DNA of 64,000 nt from Meiothermus sp. Lineage in GTDB: Bacteria; Deinococcota; Deinococci; Deinococcales; Thermaceae. This document shows, piece after piece, positions 35,647 to 43,308 of the stretch. Under the pieces are notes generated by a model. The model was not told the origin of the DNA. It saw only the letters and a list, made by a program, of their open reading frames with translations, and did no database searches. A program made the translations under genes and the position numbers. Each line of letters starts with the position of its first letter. The stretch's first letter is position 1. The DNA lies in assembly GCA_026004095.1 (NCBI GenBank), contig BPIL01000006.1, positions 97,318 to 161,317 of the forward strand. The letters are read 5' to 3'.

Positions 35647-35708
35647 CCCAACTCGACGGAAAGACCCCACAAAAGCCCGCCGGGCGCTTTATTGGGAGGC
35701 AACCCTGA
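35643..35708 (+). CDS. 21-codon coupling ORF between acyltransferase and amidohydrolase genes
   Basis: The ATG overlaps the upstream stop (ATGA), and its TGA (35706-35708) overlaps the proposed CTG start of the next gene (CTGA). The predicted peptide is short and basic (begins MTQLDGKTPQ). A GGGAGG site lies inside it at 35694-35699. It may be a translational coupler rather than a functional peptide. Confidence 0.35.
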   Translation: MTQLDGKTPQKPAGRFIGRQP

Positions 35709-36814
35709 CCCTCGAACCGCAAATCTGGACAGCCGATGTGGTGTATGTGGGTTTTGGCACCCCCATGCTCGAGGGGGGCCTGGTGGTGGTGGGCGGCCAC
35801 GTGACCGCTGTGGGCCCCCTGTCCGAGTTGCAGCAAAGCCACCCGGGCGCGCCGCTCGTGCACAAAGGCAAAGCCCTCACACCCCCGGTGGTCAATGCCC
35901 ACACCCACCTGGACTTATCCACGGTTCCCTACTTTCGCGGGGCCTACCCCAACTTCATCCAGCACGTGATTGAACATGGCCCCTGGCGCACCGTGGAGGC
36001 GGCTGCACGGGGCCTGAATGAGCTTCGGACGCTGGGGGTGGGTGGCTTTGGGGATATCGCCTACAAGCCGGAGGTTGTGGAGTGGCTGGTGACGCATAGC
36101 CCCCTACCGGGGGTGGTGTATCTGGAGGTGATCAACCGCAACCCCGATCAGGCCGACCCGCTGGCGAGCAAGCTAGCCGCCCAGTTGTCGAGCTGGCGCG
36201 AGCGAAACAGCCTCGTACGGGTGGGCATCTCACCCCACACGCCCTACAACGTGAGCGCCAGGCTGCTCAAGAAGCTGGTCGAGATCGCCAGGCTCGAGGG
36301 CTTTCCCATGCAGATGCACGTGGCCGAGAGCCCCGAGGAAACGGTTTTGATGACGCAGGGCGGTGGGGCGCTACAGGAAATCCCTTTGCGGTATGGCTTT
36401 CCGGCCTACCAGGAGGTTCCCGGCCTGACCCCTGTGCGCTACCTGGCCGAACTGGGGGTGCTGGGCCCGCACTTGACGATTGTGCACGGCGTGCAGGTGG
36501 ACGAGGAAGAGGTGCAGATGCTGGCCCAGTCGGGCACCCGCATCGTCGCCTGTCCGCGCAGCAACCAGGGGCTGGCGTGCGGCCAGATGCCCTGGGAACT
36601 GTACCTGAAGCACCGCCTCGAGCCCGCCCTGGGCACCGACTCGCGCGCCAGCAGCCCCGATCTGGACGTGCGCAACGAGGCCCTTTTCCTGTGGAACCGG
36701 GTAGACCCCAGGGTGCTGGTGCGGGCCGCCACCCGCAACGGCTACCGGGTGCTGGGGCTCGAGCCGCCCCGCATCACCCGCGGAACACCCGTTTCACAGG
36801 TACAATCCTGGTAG
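35705..36814 (+). CDS. Amidohydrolase-superfamily metal-dependent hydrolase
   Basis: 369 residues. Metal ligands His66 and His68 in NAHTHLD, further His in SPHTPYN, HVAES and HGVQ, and Asp in LGTDSRAS. The layout resembles aminodeoxyfutalosine deaminase/chlorohydrolase proteins. As the third gene after NSAR and the GNAT it could instead be a deacylase of N-acyl amino acids, although known NSAR operons use M20 peptidases. No ATG is available near the natural N-terminus: a CTG at 35705 has GGGAGG 5 nt upstream and fits the family start. In-frame GTG codons downstream would remove the first beta strand. Confidence 0.82.
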   Translation: MTLEPQIWTADVVYVGFGTPMLEGGLVVVGGHVTAVGPLSELQQSHPGAPLVHKGKALTPPVVNAHTHLDLSTVPYFRGAYPNFIQHVIEHGPWRTVEAAARGLNELRTLGVGGFGDIAYKPEVVEWLVTHSPLPGVVYLEVINRNPDQADPLASKLAAQLSSWRERNSLVRVGISPHTPYNVSARLLKKLVEIARLEGFPMQMHVAESPEETVLMTQGGGALQEIPLRYGFPAYQEVPGLTPVRYLAELGVLGPHLTIVHGVQVDEEEVQMLAQSGTRIVACPRSNQGLACGQMPWELYLKHRLEPALGTDSRASSPDLDVRNEALFLWNRVDPRVLVRAATRNGYRVLGLEPPRITRGTPVSQVQSW

Positions 36815-36851
36815 TGGCCCCCCGGCCATACCGCCCAACGCGCAGTGCACT

Positions 36852-38183
36852 ATGCAGATTGGTTCGCTCATCCTATACAGCGCCTTCGTCGGAGCACTCA
36901 CCGGTGTATTCGCCGCTGGGTTCGTGCCCCTGCTAAAGCTCTTCGAGAGATACTTGATGGGCGAAACCCTGGGCTACCTGCCGCCCGGCCTGCCCGGCGA
37001 GGGCGGGTTGTCACAGGTTTTTCGCGGGCCCAGCTACTGGTGGCTGGCCCTGCTGTTGCCGCTCCTCTTCGCGGCCTCGAGCTACCTGGGCTCGGGCCGG
37101 GGCCTGGGCTGGCTCCTGGCCGCATACCGCGCGGGCCAGCCGGTGCGGGCCAGCCAGTATTTTCGCGGCATCATCGGCTCCCTGGTGCAGCTTGGGGCGG
37201 GTTCGCCGCTGGGCCGCGAGGGGCCCATGGCCGCCCTGGGCCTGTGGGTAGGAAGCGCCCTGGGGCGGCGCATCCCCCTGGGGGAGTCGAGCCGGTTTCT
37301 GCCGTTTGCCGGGATGGCCGCCGGCTTTGCCTCGGCCTTTCACGCACCCATGGCCGGGGCGCTTTTAGCCAGTGAGATCGTCTACCGGGGGCTGGCCCTC
37401 GAGGTCGGTGCACTGGCCCCCGCCCTGATTGGGGCCCTGGCCGGCTTTACCGTTTATGGCCTTTTTCACGGGTACGGGCCGCTGCTCGAGCTACCCCCAG
37501 GGCCGCTGGAATGGCCGCAGCTTTTCTTTGGCCTGGTCATCGGGCTGGTGTGCGCCGGGGTAGGTACGCTCTGGCTCGAGACCGAGCGGTTCTTACAGCG
37601 ATGGTTGCGCCGGCTGACCTTTGGGTTTCGGCACGCGCTATTTGGCCTGGTGCTGGCCGGGGTCTTGCTGCTGATGCCTGAAGCCATCGGCAATGGGCTG
37701 CCCTGGGTGCAGCTTGGCACCTCCCCCATCCTGACCCTACCCTTCCTGGGCGGGCTCTTCCTGGTGCAGTTGGCCCTGCTAATTCTGGGTGGTAGCGTGC
37801 GCGCCTACGGCGGCCAGCTCACCCCGGCCCTGACCCTGGGCGGCCTGAGCGGGCTGATTTTAGCGCAGCTTCTGGGCCAGGTTTTTCCCTCCATTGCACC
37901 CGCACCCGAGACCGCGGCCCTGGTGGGTATGGCCGCGCTGCTGGCCGGCATCGCTCGAGCTCCCTTTGCAGCGGTGGTGCTGGCAGGGGAGATTGGCGGG
38001 TACAGCCTGCTGCCGCTTACGCTTATTGGGGCCTTTGTGGCCTACACCTTCACCAGCCCCCACGGCAGCTTTGAGGATGTAGATCTCAACCAAGATAAGG
38101 ATGCGCCAGGGGGCTCTCGGACTGAAACCGCTCCGCAAACTTCACGCCTGCCTCAGCCCCCAGCCTCGAGCGATTCGCCCTGA
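36852..38183 (+). CDS. ClC-family chloride channel/transporter
   Basis: 443 residues with about 10-11 membrane helices. GREGP near residue 121 carries the gating Glu, GSGRGLG replaces the common GSGIP, and AFHAPMAG and GIARAPFAAVVL are conserved helix motifs. No CBS domains follow the membrane part; the C-terminus is a short hydrophilic tail. The last 98 bases overlap the convergent PIG-L gene. Confidence 0.88.
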   Translation: MQIGSLILYSAFVGALTGVFAAGFVPLLKLFERYLMGETLGYLPPGLPGEGGLSQVFRGPSYWWLALLLPLLFAASSYLGSGRGLGWLLAAYRAGQPVRASQYFRGIIGSLVQLGAGSPLGREGPMAALGLWVGSALGRRIPLGESSRFLPFAGMAAGFASAFHAPMAGALLASEIVYRGLALEVGALAPALIGALAGFTVYGLFHGYGPLLELPPGPLEWPQLFFGLVIGLVCAGVGTLWLETERFLQRWLRRLTFGFRHALFGLVLAGVLLLMPEAIGNGLPWVQLGTSPILTLPFLGGLFLVQLALLILGGSVRAYGGQLTPALTLGGLSGLILAQLLGQVFPSIAPAPETAALVGMAALLAGIARAPFAAVVLAGEIGGYSLLPLTLIGAFVAYTFTSPHGSFEDVDLNQDKDAPGGSRTETAPQTSRLPQPPASSDSP

Positions 38184-38751
38184 AGGCCTCGAGGCTGTAC
38201 TCCCACTTATAAAAATCGCGGTAAAAGCTGAAAACCTTCTCGGCCACCGCCTGCCCTTCCTCGCCCACATCCACATACACCGCCGGACGGGGAATATCGC
38301 TGCGGTGGTAGTGCAGGAGCCGCACCGGCTGGCGGTGGGCCTCCCCTACCAGCTTGGGAATCCGGCAGAACTTGAGCGCCGAGAGCGTGGCCCAGTAGGA
38401 AGCCCGGTGATCGGGGTGGACATCCTGGGGGTTCCAGGTGATCACCACATCCGGCTTCCAGGCCGCCACCACCCGGGCGATGGCCAGGGCTTCGTCGCGC
38501 CCACCGGTGAGGCTCGAGTCGGCGAAGTCCAGGAACTGCGCCTCGGCGCCAATCATCTGGGCCACGGTGTGCCCGTGCTCTTCGCGAATGCGGGCCACTT
38601 CGTCCGGGGGCATCTCGCCAAACTGGCTGGCCAGTTCACCCCTGGTGAGCCAGAGAATTTTGGCGGCGTCGCCCCGCAGCACATGCTTGGCCAAAGTACC
38701 GGAAACTCCTATTTCGTCGTCGGGATGAGGAAAGACAGCGAGTAAGCGCAC
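38086..38751 (-). CDS. PIG-L/LmbE family N-deacetylase, BshB-like
   Basis: 221-residue zinc-dependent deacetylase. HPDDE at residues 9-13 provides His and Asp ligands, and HPDH near residue 117 the second His. Homologues BshB and MshB deacetylate GlcNAc-malate or GlcNAc-inositol in bacillithiol and mycothiol synthesis; Deinococcus-Thermus species make bacillithiol, so BshB is the best guess. TATACT (38764-38759) lies 7 nt before the GTG start at 38751. The in-frame extension upstream translates the opposite strand of tRNA-Ser and is rejected. Confidence 0.85.
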   Translation of the reverse strand: MRLLAVFPHPDDEIGVSGTLAKHVLRGDAAKILWLTRGELASQFGEMPPDEVARIREEHGHTVAQMIGAEAQFLDFADSSLTGGRDEALAIARVVAAWKPDVVITWNPQDVHPDHRASYWATLSALKFCRIPKLVGEAHRQPVRLLHYHRSDIPRPAVYVDVGEEGQAVAEKVFSFYRDFYKWEYSLEAFRANRSRLGAEAGVKFAERFQSESPLAHPYLG

Positions 38752-38758
38752 GCCTTTG

Positions 38759-38764
38759 AGTATA
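38759..38764 (-). promoter_or_regulatory. -10 box of the PIG-L gene, leaderless arrangement
   Basis: TATACT on the minus strand, 7 nt before the GTG. It is back to back with the tRNA-Ser promoter, whose -35 begins 12 nt away. Confidence 0.5.
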
Positions 38765-38775
38765 CGCCACCCAGC

Positions 38776-38804
38776 TTGACGCTCTATTAGCTGCCCTGTA
38801 CACT
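38776..38804 (+). promoter_or_regulatory. Promoter of tRNA-Ser
   Basis: TTGACG (38776-38781), a 17-nt spacer and TACACT (38799-38804), about 30 nt before the tRNA 5' end. A good sigma-70-type promoter. Confidence 0.75.
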
Positions 38805-38834
38805 CAACCTTGCCTGCATGAGCGGGCCAAAATT

Positions 38835-38926
<92 letters not shown>

Positions 38927-38940
38927 GCAGACGCAAAACT

Positions 38941-38974
38941 ACCGGGCTCTATAGTGAGCCCGGTTTGCTCGTTT
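38941..38974 (+). terminator. Intrinsic terminator after tRNA-Ser
   Basis: ACCGGGCTC (38941-38949) pairs with GAGCCCGGT (38956-38964), followed by TTGCTCGTTT. It lies just inside the integrated element, so it travels with attL. Confidence 0.75.
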
Positions 38975-39011
38975 CAGGGCAATTTGACGACAGTTTGACG
39001 ACAGTAGGAGT

Positions 39012-40211
39012 TCAGGCCTGGGCTCGAGAGCCGGTAATGAAGTCGCTCAGGCTCAGGGGTGGGGTGTTGCGCTCGTCAGAGATGAGGTGGCGGTAAACGC
39101 TGAGGGTGATCACCGGGTTAGCATGGCCCATCAACTCGGACACCCGCTCAAGCTTCTCCCCTCGAGCCAGCAGGAGAGAGCCGTAGCTGTGCCGGAGGTC
39201 GTGGGTGCGGATGCGCGGGATGCCCGCCTCACGGCACAGGGCCTCGAGCACGTTGGCGGTGTAGGTGGGGGTGTAGGGGTGATCCGCACCGGGCAGGGCG
39301 AAGACGAACCACCCCTCTACGGCCTGAGCCGGATAGTCGCTCAAAAGGCTTTCCTTACGCCTACGCAGCCGCTCAGCAAGTTCGGGGGCCAGGGGTACGG
39401 TGCGCTTGGCCCTGGGGGTCTTCAGGCGGCTCATGTGATCCTTCTCAGCCCGCGTCCAGTTACCCACCACCCGCAGATAGGGAGGGTTGGCCTCGAGGTC
39501 AATATCCCGCCAGCGCAGGGCTAGGGCCTCTCCTCGACGCAGGCCGGTGAGCAGCAGCAGTTGCACCACCAGCCCAGCCCGGTGACGGTCGGCGGCCTCG
39601 AAGAGGGCCAGGGCCTCGGAGGGCTCGAGACTCCGGCCTACCGGCTCAGCGGGGGGAGCTTTGAACCGCACCGCCTCGACGGGGTTACGGTGAATCACCT
39701 CGAGCCGTAGGGCATCCTGGAACAGGCCGCGCAACCGCTCGAGGGCCTTCTTGATGGTGCGGGCGCTGTAGGGTCTGGGGGTGGGGTCGGGGTTGCGCTT
39801 GGTGGGCCTTGGCGTCCACCCCTCGCTTTGCATGCGGTCAACCATCGCCCGGACGTGGGAGGGCTTCACGGCTTGGAGCTTCATGTCACCGAGGATGCCT
39901 AGGGCGTGCTCGAGTTCCTGCCTGTAGAGCCGCTTAGTGTTAGCCGCCTTGCCCTGGGTCTCCCGCTCTAGCCAGCCTTGGGCGAACTCCCTCACGGTGA
40001 CACTCGAGGGTTCGGCAAGTATGCCCTTGTTGAAGCGGTCTTGTAGCTCAACAAGCTTGGCGCGAGCCTCAGCGGCGGTCTTGCCATACACGGTGAGGCG
40101 ACGAAGTTTGCCCCCACTCTCACGAAAAGAAAGCTTGGCTTCCCAACGGCCATCCTTCCTTTTGCTGACCGTTCCTGAGCCGTTTCCCTGGCGGCTTTTC
40201 TTCCTACCCAT
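39012..40211 (-). CDS. int: Tyrosine-type site-specific integrase
   Basis: 399 residues. It has an N-terminal AP2-like arm-binding region (KRKDGRWEAKLSF), a SAM-like core-binding domain (about 60-170), and a C-terminal catalytic domain with Arg in TGLRRGEALALRW, HDLRHS, a GHANPVIT box and a nucleophile Tyr in SVYRHL. It lies 85 nt from the tRNA-Ser 3' end, as expected of an integrase using that site. The start is taken at MGRKKSRQ; a longer in-frame start overlaps the XRE gene further. Confidence 0.95.
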   Translation of the reverse strand: MGRKKSRQGNGSGTVSKRKDGRWEAKLSFRESGGKLRRLTVYGKTAAEARAKLVELQDRFNKGILAEPSSVTVREFAQGWLERETQGKAANTKRLYRQELEHALGILGDMKLQAVKPSHVRAMVDRMQSEGWTPRPTKRNPDPTPRPYSARTIKKALERLRGLFQDALRLEVIHRNPVEAVRFKAPPAEPVGRSLEPSEALALFEAADRHRAGLVVQLLLLTGLRRGEALALRWRDIDLEANPPYLRVVGNWTRAEKDHMSRLKTPRAKRTVPLAPELAERLRRRKESLLSDYPAQAVEGWFVFALPGADHPYTPTYTANVLEALCREAGIPRIRTHDLRHSYGSLLLARGEKLERVSELMGHANPVITLSVYRHLISDERNTPPLSLSDFITGSRAQA

Positions 40212-40425
40212 CCCGCACCACCTCCAGCACGTCACCCACCTCGAGCCGTTTACCCGCGAGCCGTTCTAGGGCCTCAAGGATGCGCTCGAGGGTATCAAAG
40301 TCCAGCCCGCGAACCTGGTTGTGAACGATCTTGTGTATGGCCTGGGGGGTCAAGCCCGACTCCCTAGCCAGCCGATAAGCGCTTATCCGGTGTTCGCTCA
40401 GCACTCGCTCAAGCCGCCATTGCAC
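40204..40425 (-). CDS. Small XRE/Cro-type HTH regulator
   Basis: About 73 residues, one HTH domain (AYRLARESGLTPQAIHKIVHNQ), so a Cro/C1-type DNA-binding protein. It sits directly upstream of the integrase, overlapping it by 8 nt, and faces away from a divergent leftover gene, the position of a satellite or phage repressor. Starts at GTG 40425 with GGGAGG 8 nt before it; an in-frame GTG at 40434 is possible. Confidence 0.8.
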   Translation of the reverse strand: MQWRLERVLSEHRISAYRLARESGLTPQAIHKIVHNQVRGLDFDTLERILEALERLAGKRLEVGDVLEVVRDG

Positions 40426-40472
40426 TTTCGTCACCTCCCCATCATTCAGCTTCGTGACGTTTGCACCTATAT

Positions 40473-40487
40473 TCAACCACCAGTTGA
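40473..40487. promoter_or_regulatory. Possible operator in the divergent region of the XRE gene
   Basis: TCAAC-N5-GTTGA, an inverted repeat in the AT-rich stretch between the XRE gene and the divergent plus-strand frame. A candidate binding site for the XRE protein, by position only. Confidence 0.3.
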
Positions 40488-40538
40488 TTACTATGGGGGT
40501 GCGGTAGGTCACAGGCCAGCCGCAGACAAGGAGAGACC

Positions 40539-40850
40539 ATGACCCAGCCCGTTGAAGCCCCTAATCGCGGCGGTTGTGGGTATCCGGTAGCCTCAAGTCC
40601 AAACACAGAGCCCCGGATCATCACCGAGGGCTCGAGCTTTGCTAGGGCTTCAGCAGCACCAAATTGCCTCCGCCAGCGGCCCGGTGAGTTTTCCCAGGCC
40701 GCTAATTGGTTTTTAGCGGGTCGAGTTCGCAGAACCCCACCGCACCACCTTTCTCGAATAGGAAACTTTGCAGAGCATCTCGAGCGCGGGGGTGAAGTTC
40801 GGTCACCAGCCGCATCTTCTCTGAAGGCTCACCGGGGGGCCAGGGCATGA
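40539..40850 (+). CDS. Hypothetical protein divergent from the repressor, possibly truncated
   Basis: 103-codon frame with a strong ribosome site (AAGGAGAG, 4 nt before the ATG). The protein (MTQPVEAPNRGGCG...) is not recognised and looks unstructured. Its last 149 nt overlap a better-supported minus-strand gene, so it may be the start of a decayed early gene. In phage-like elements this position often holds a Cro or antirepressor. Confidence 0.35.
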   Translation: MTQPVEAPNRGGCGYPVASSPNTEPRIITEGSSFARASAAPNCLRQRPGEFSQAANWFLAGRVRRTPPHHLSRIGNFAEHLERGGEVRSPAASSLKAHRGARA

Positions 40851-41040
40851 CGAAGACGCAAAAGGGCAGCCCCCTTGCCAGGGCCTCGAGCAGTTCATGA
40901 TTCGGCGCGTCCTCTTGCCTTTCAGCTACCCAGCGCAGGTTTAGGGCGGAATCTCGCCCCACAAACAGCGAACCGCCAGCCATATTCCTGCGGGCGATAT
41001 CGCGGATGGCCTGTTCAAGCTTCCGAATGCGGGTATTCAT
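40702..41040 (-). CDS. Hypothetical protein of the integrated element
   Basis: 112 residues, not recognised. It begins with a helical segment (TRIRKLEQAIRDIARRN) followed by strand-rich sequence (LPFCVFVMPWPPGEP). Its ATG overlaps the stop of the preceding gene (ATGA), so it is part of the minus-strand operon. Confidence 0.6.
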   Translation of the reverse strand: MNTRIRKLEQAIRDIARRNMAGGSLFVGRDSALNLRWVAERQEDAPNHELLEALARGLPFCVFVMPWPPGEPSEKMRLVTELHPRARDALQSFLFEKGGAVGFCELDPLKTN

Positions 41041-41294
41041 AGGGGTAAAACCTTCCTAACCCTGGGTTCACGGGCTTCCCCTAAGGCTTGCTCGAGTGCG
41101 GCTAGGCGGGCCTCGAGGTCGGACATCTCCGCTAGTTTTGCCAGCGTCCCGGCGGCGGTGGCTACGCCATGCACCGCCCTGAGCCGGGTAGCGGGGTCGG
41201 AGTCCTCGAGCAGTTCAGCGGCACACTTCAGCGCCTTGCGTAGGGCGCTTGCGGCTCGAGCCAGGTCGTTGGTTTTCTTCGAAGGATAGGGCAC
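41037..41294 (-). CDS. Hypothetical small helical protein of the integrated element
   Basis: 85 residues, predicted almost entirely alpha-helical (Ala/Leu/Glu rich), with a heptad-like stretch at residues 55-75 that could form a coiled coil. Lies 21 nt downstream of the next gene on the strand and overlaps the following one by 4 nt. Function unknown. Confidence 0.6.
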   Translation of the reverse strand: MPYPSKKTNDLARAASALRKALKCAAELLEDSDPATRLRAVHGVATAAGTLAKLAEMSDLEARLAALEQALGEAREPRVRKVLPL

Positions 41295-41315
41295 TTTCTA
41301 CCTCCGGGTGGGGGT

Positions 41316-42020
41316 CTACCCCCCCACCCCCACCCGCAGCCGCTTGAGGTCGGGAACAGGGATCTTGAAGTCTTGAGCCCCGAAGTGCAGCGCAGTGGCT
41401 ACGGTCTCATCAAGCTGAGGCAGGTATTCCTCAGCCGCCTCGAGCGCATCTACAGCGGCGGCTTTCTCTGGCCCAGCCAGGCCCCGGCGCAAGCGGTACA
41501 GGGCCTCAGCGTAGAACATCTTGTCGGCTTCGTCTCCAAGGCTCATCAGGGCCTTTACGGTTGGCCCGGCCAGGTGGAACATCAAGGGTCGGTCGGCGTG
41601 CTCGAGGGCGTGCTTGACCAGGGCCTCGAAGCGCCTTCCCATCTCGCCCTTGGGCGGGTTGTTCCACAGCGCGGTGAAGTTCGTAGCTCCCAGAAGTTGG
41701 GCGGTCTCAGAGGGTGGGTTGGTTTTGACAGCCGCCTCAAGCGCGGTGATGTAGGTGTTGCGGGCCACTCGGTAGGTGTCCACCCCCTCGCTGATCAGCT
41801 TCCTGAAGCTTTGCCGTAGGGCCTCGAGAGCTTGGGACTTCCCCAAAGGGGAAAGGGTCTCGTTGATGTCCACCAGGTGAGCACGGCGGGGGTAATCCCC
41901 GAGCAGGGCGAAGATAGCCCGAGCGGCTTTCTCGAGGGCGGGCTTGTTGGAGCTCGAGGGCAGCTTTTGCAACACCTCATCAAGGGCTTTGGCTAGGGTA
42001 AGTTGGGTAAGGTTTGCCAT
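41316..42020 (-). CDS. Hypothetical helical protein of the integrated element
   Basis: 234 residues, no recognised domain. Mostly helical with repeated Ala/Leu/Glu segments; no membrane segment, signal peptide or metal motif. AACGGAGAAACGATT precedes the ATG, giving a GGAGA site. It is part of the operon running from the primase gene to the integrase side. It could be an accessory or cargo gene. Confidence 0.65.
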   Translation of the reverse strand: MANLTQLTLAKALDEVLQKLPSSSNKPALEKAARAIFALLGDYPRRAHLVDINETLSPLGKSQALEALRQSFRKLISEGVDTYRVARNTYITALEAAVKTNPPSETAQLLGATNFTALWNNPPKGEMGRRFEALVKHALEHADRPLMFHLAGPTVKALMSLGDEADKMFYAEALYRLRRGLAGPEKAAAVDALEAAEEYLPQLDETVATALHFGAQDFKIPVPDLKRLRVGVGG

Positions 42021-42052
42021 AATCGTTTCTCCGTTGGTATGTGCTAGAGGGC

Positions 42053-42715
42053 TTAGGGTCGAAGGGCCGTAAAAGGGCTTACAGCGGGTCTAGGGGGTGC
42101 TCGAGCCGGGCGGTGGGCCACGGCAACCCGCTCCAGCCGTGGCGGGTTGCCGGGCCACTGGCCGCACACCTCCACCGACCGCCGGGGGTGGGGGTAGAGC
42201 CGGGCCAGCTTGTCCAGGGCCTCGGCCAACTTGCGCTCGAGGGTGAGGCGCGGCATGCCGGGGAAGCGGGCGTGGGCCTCGAGGTCGGCCCGGCCAGGGC
42301 GCACCAGCCGGGCGACCACCTCCCCGTCCACCTCCACAACTAGCAAGGGGTGGCCTACCGCCTCGAGCCGGGCCCCCCAGGTGGGGAAGCTCCAAAACAC
42401 GCCGCTATGCGTCGATTCCGTCTCGTTATGTTCCGAAATCGTCGCGCAATGTTGCAAAACACCCCCACCCCCCAACCCGTTAGCTCCTCGTGCCAGCCGC
42501 AATACCCGGCGCTCCCCGGTGTGGTGGAAGTCCACCTGGATGCCGTGCTCTAGGGCGTGGTGCTTGAGCCACAGGCTCAGGCTCACCGGGTTAGCGGGCC
42601 AGGGCTCTACCCGGTGGGCCTCGAGGTCGGAGTATAGCGAGGTGGGGGTTCCTTCCCAGGGGCCAGCCTCGAGCAGTCGTAGTACAGCGCGGGGTAGGTG
42701 GGGGTAGCGGGTCAT
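42053..42715 (-). CDS. Hypothetical protein with predicted winged-helix region
   Basis: 220 residues. The N-terminal 60 residues (LPRAVLRLLEAGPWEGTPTSLYSDLE, then VSLSLWLKHHALEHGIQVDF) look like a winged helix of the kind found near replication proteins. A C-terminal part begins ARLEAVGHPLLVVEVDGEVVARLV. The ATG overlaps the stop of the preceding gene (ATGA). A longer in-frame start at 42973 lies inside that gene and is rejected. Confidence 0.62.
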   Translation of the reverse strand: MTRYPHLPRAVLRLLEAGPWEGTPTSLYSDLEAHRVEPWPANPVSLSLWLKHHALEHGIQVDFHHTGERRVLRLARGANGLGGGGVLQHCATISEHNETESTHSGVFWSFPTWGARLEAVGHPLLVVEVDGEVVARLVRPGRADLEAHARFPGMPRLTLERKLAEALDKLARLYPHPRRSVEVCGQWPGNPPRLERVAVAHRPARAPPRPAVSPFTALRP

Positions 42716-43308
42716 ATCACCACCACCTCTTCTTCCGCCTGTGCCACCCAAGCCAGCCAGCTTGCAGCCTCCTCGAGGGAAGCCAGCACCCGCACCCTGC
42801 CCCGCTGGTCGGTCACAGACACCGTGCCATCGAAGGGGGGGAGGAACTTTAGCAAGTACCACACCCCGGCAACCTTGAAGCGGTACAGGTTCCCGAACCC
42901 CGAACCGTCCGCCATAACCACCCTCGAGCCTCGAGGGGGCAACTCTGGTACCCGTTGCCAGTGGGTGGGACACCCCGAGGGGTCGGGGTCGCGGGTTGGT
43001 TGTTGCTGAGCAAATACTCCCCCAACCCGCAAACCCGCAAGGTTGGGTTTTTCCTCGTCCTGTACGGCGTTATCGTGTGCGGGTAGGTTACCCGCATCAA
43101 CCCGCATAACCCGCAAGTCACCCGCAAGGGGGGTAGAGGTTGCGGGCGTTTGCGGGTGGGTTGCGGGTGCTTGCGGGTGGGTTGCGGGTTCACTACCCGC
43201 AACCTCTTCTATCGTCCTGGACGCGGTTTCTTGAGGGTTTGCGGGTTTGCGGGTAGGGGGGGTGTTGTGTTTGCTCAAATCCGCTAGCAAGTCCTCGAGG
43301 TCAAACAC
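42712..43308 (-). CDS. Hypothetical protein encoded across an iteron-like repeat cluster
   Basis: 198 residues. The middle (about 18-105) is low complexity, Pro/Thr/Ala rich (ATHPQAPATHPQTPATS), because the DNA consists of GCGGGT/ACCCGC repeats. The C-terminal 70 residues look folded (RFKVAGVWYLLKFLPPFDGTVSV). It overlaps the primase gene by 8 nt and the next gene by 4. A real gene whose DNA may double as a replication origin. Confidence 0.6.
   Translation of the reverse strand: MFDLEDLLADLSKHNTPPTRKPANPQETASRTIEEVAGSEPATHPQAPATHPQTPATSTPLAGDLRVMRVDAGNLPAHDNAVQDEEKPNLAGLRVGGVFAQQQPTRDPDPSGCPTHWQRVPELPPRGSRVVMADGSGFGNLYRFKVAGVWYLLKFLPPFDGTVSVTDQRGRVRVLASLEEAASWLAWVAQAEEEVVVI
42991..43254. repeat. 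Cluster of 15 GCGGGT/ACCCGC repeats, possible replication origin iterons
   Basis: I count 15 copies of the hexamer within 264 bp, 8 in one orientation and 7 in the other. Most extend to TTGCGGGT, with several direct pairs spaced 7-11 bp. They lie immediately downstream of the primase-polymerase gene. Spacing is irregular and there are no spacers of CRISPR type. Confidence 0.65.

Noticed and set aside
42716..42973. Upstream extension of the 42053-42715 gene
   Set aside because: It lies wholly inside the overlapping 42712-43308 gene in another frame; the ATGA overlap marks the real start.
42991..43254. CRISPR array
   Set aside because: The repeats are about 8 bp, irregularly spaced, in both orientations and without unique spacers of constant length; no cas genes are in the window.
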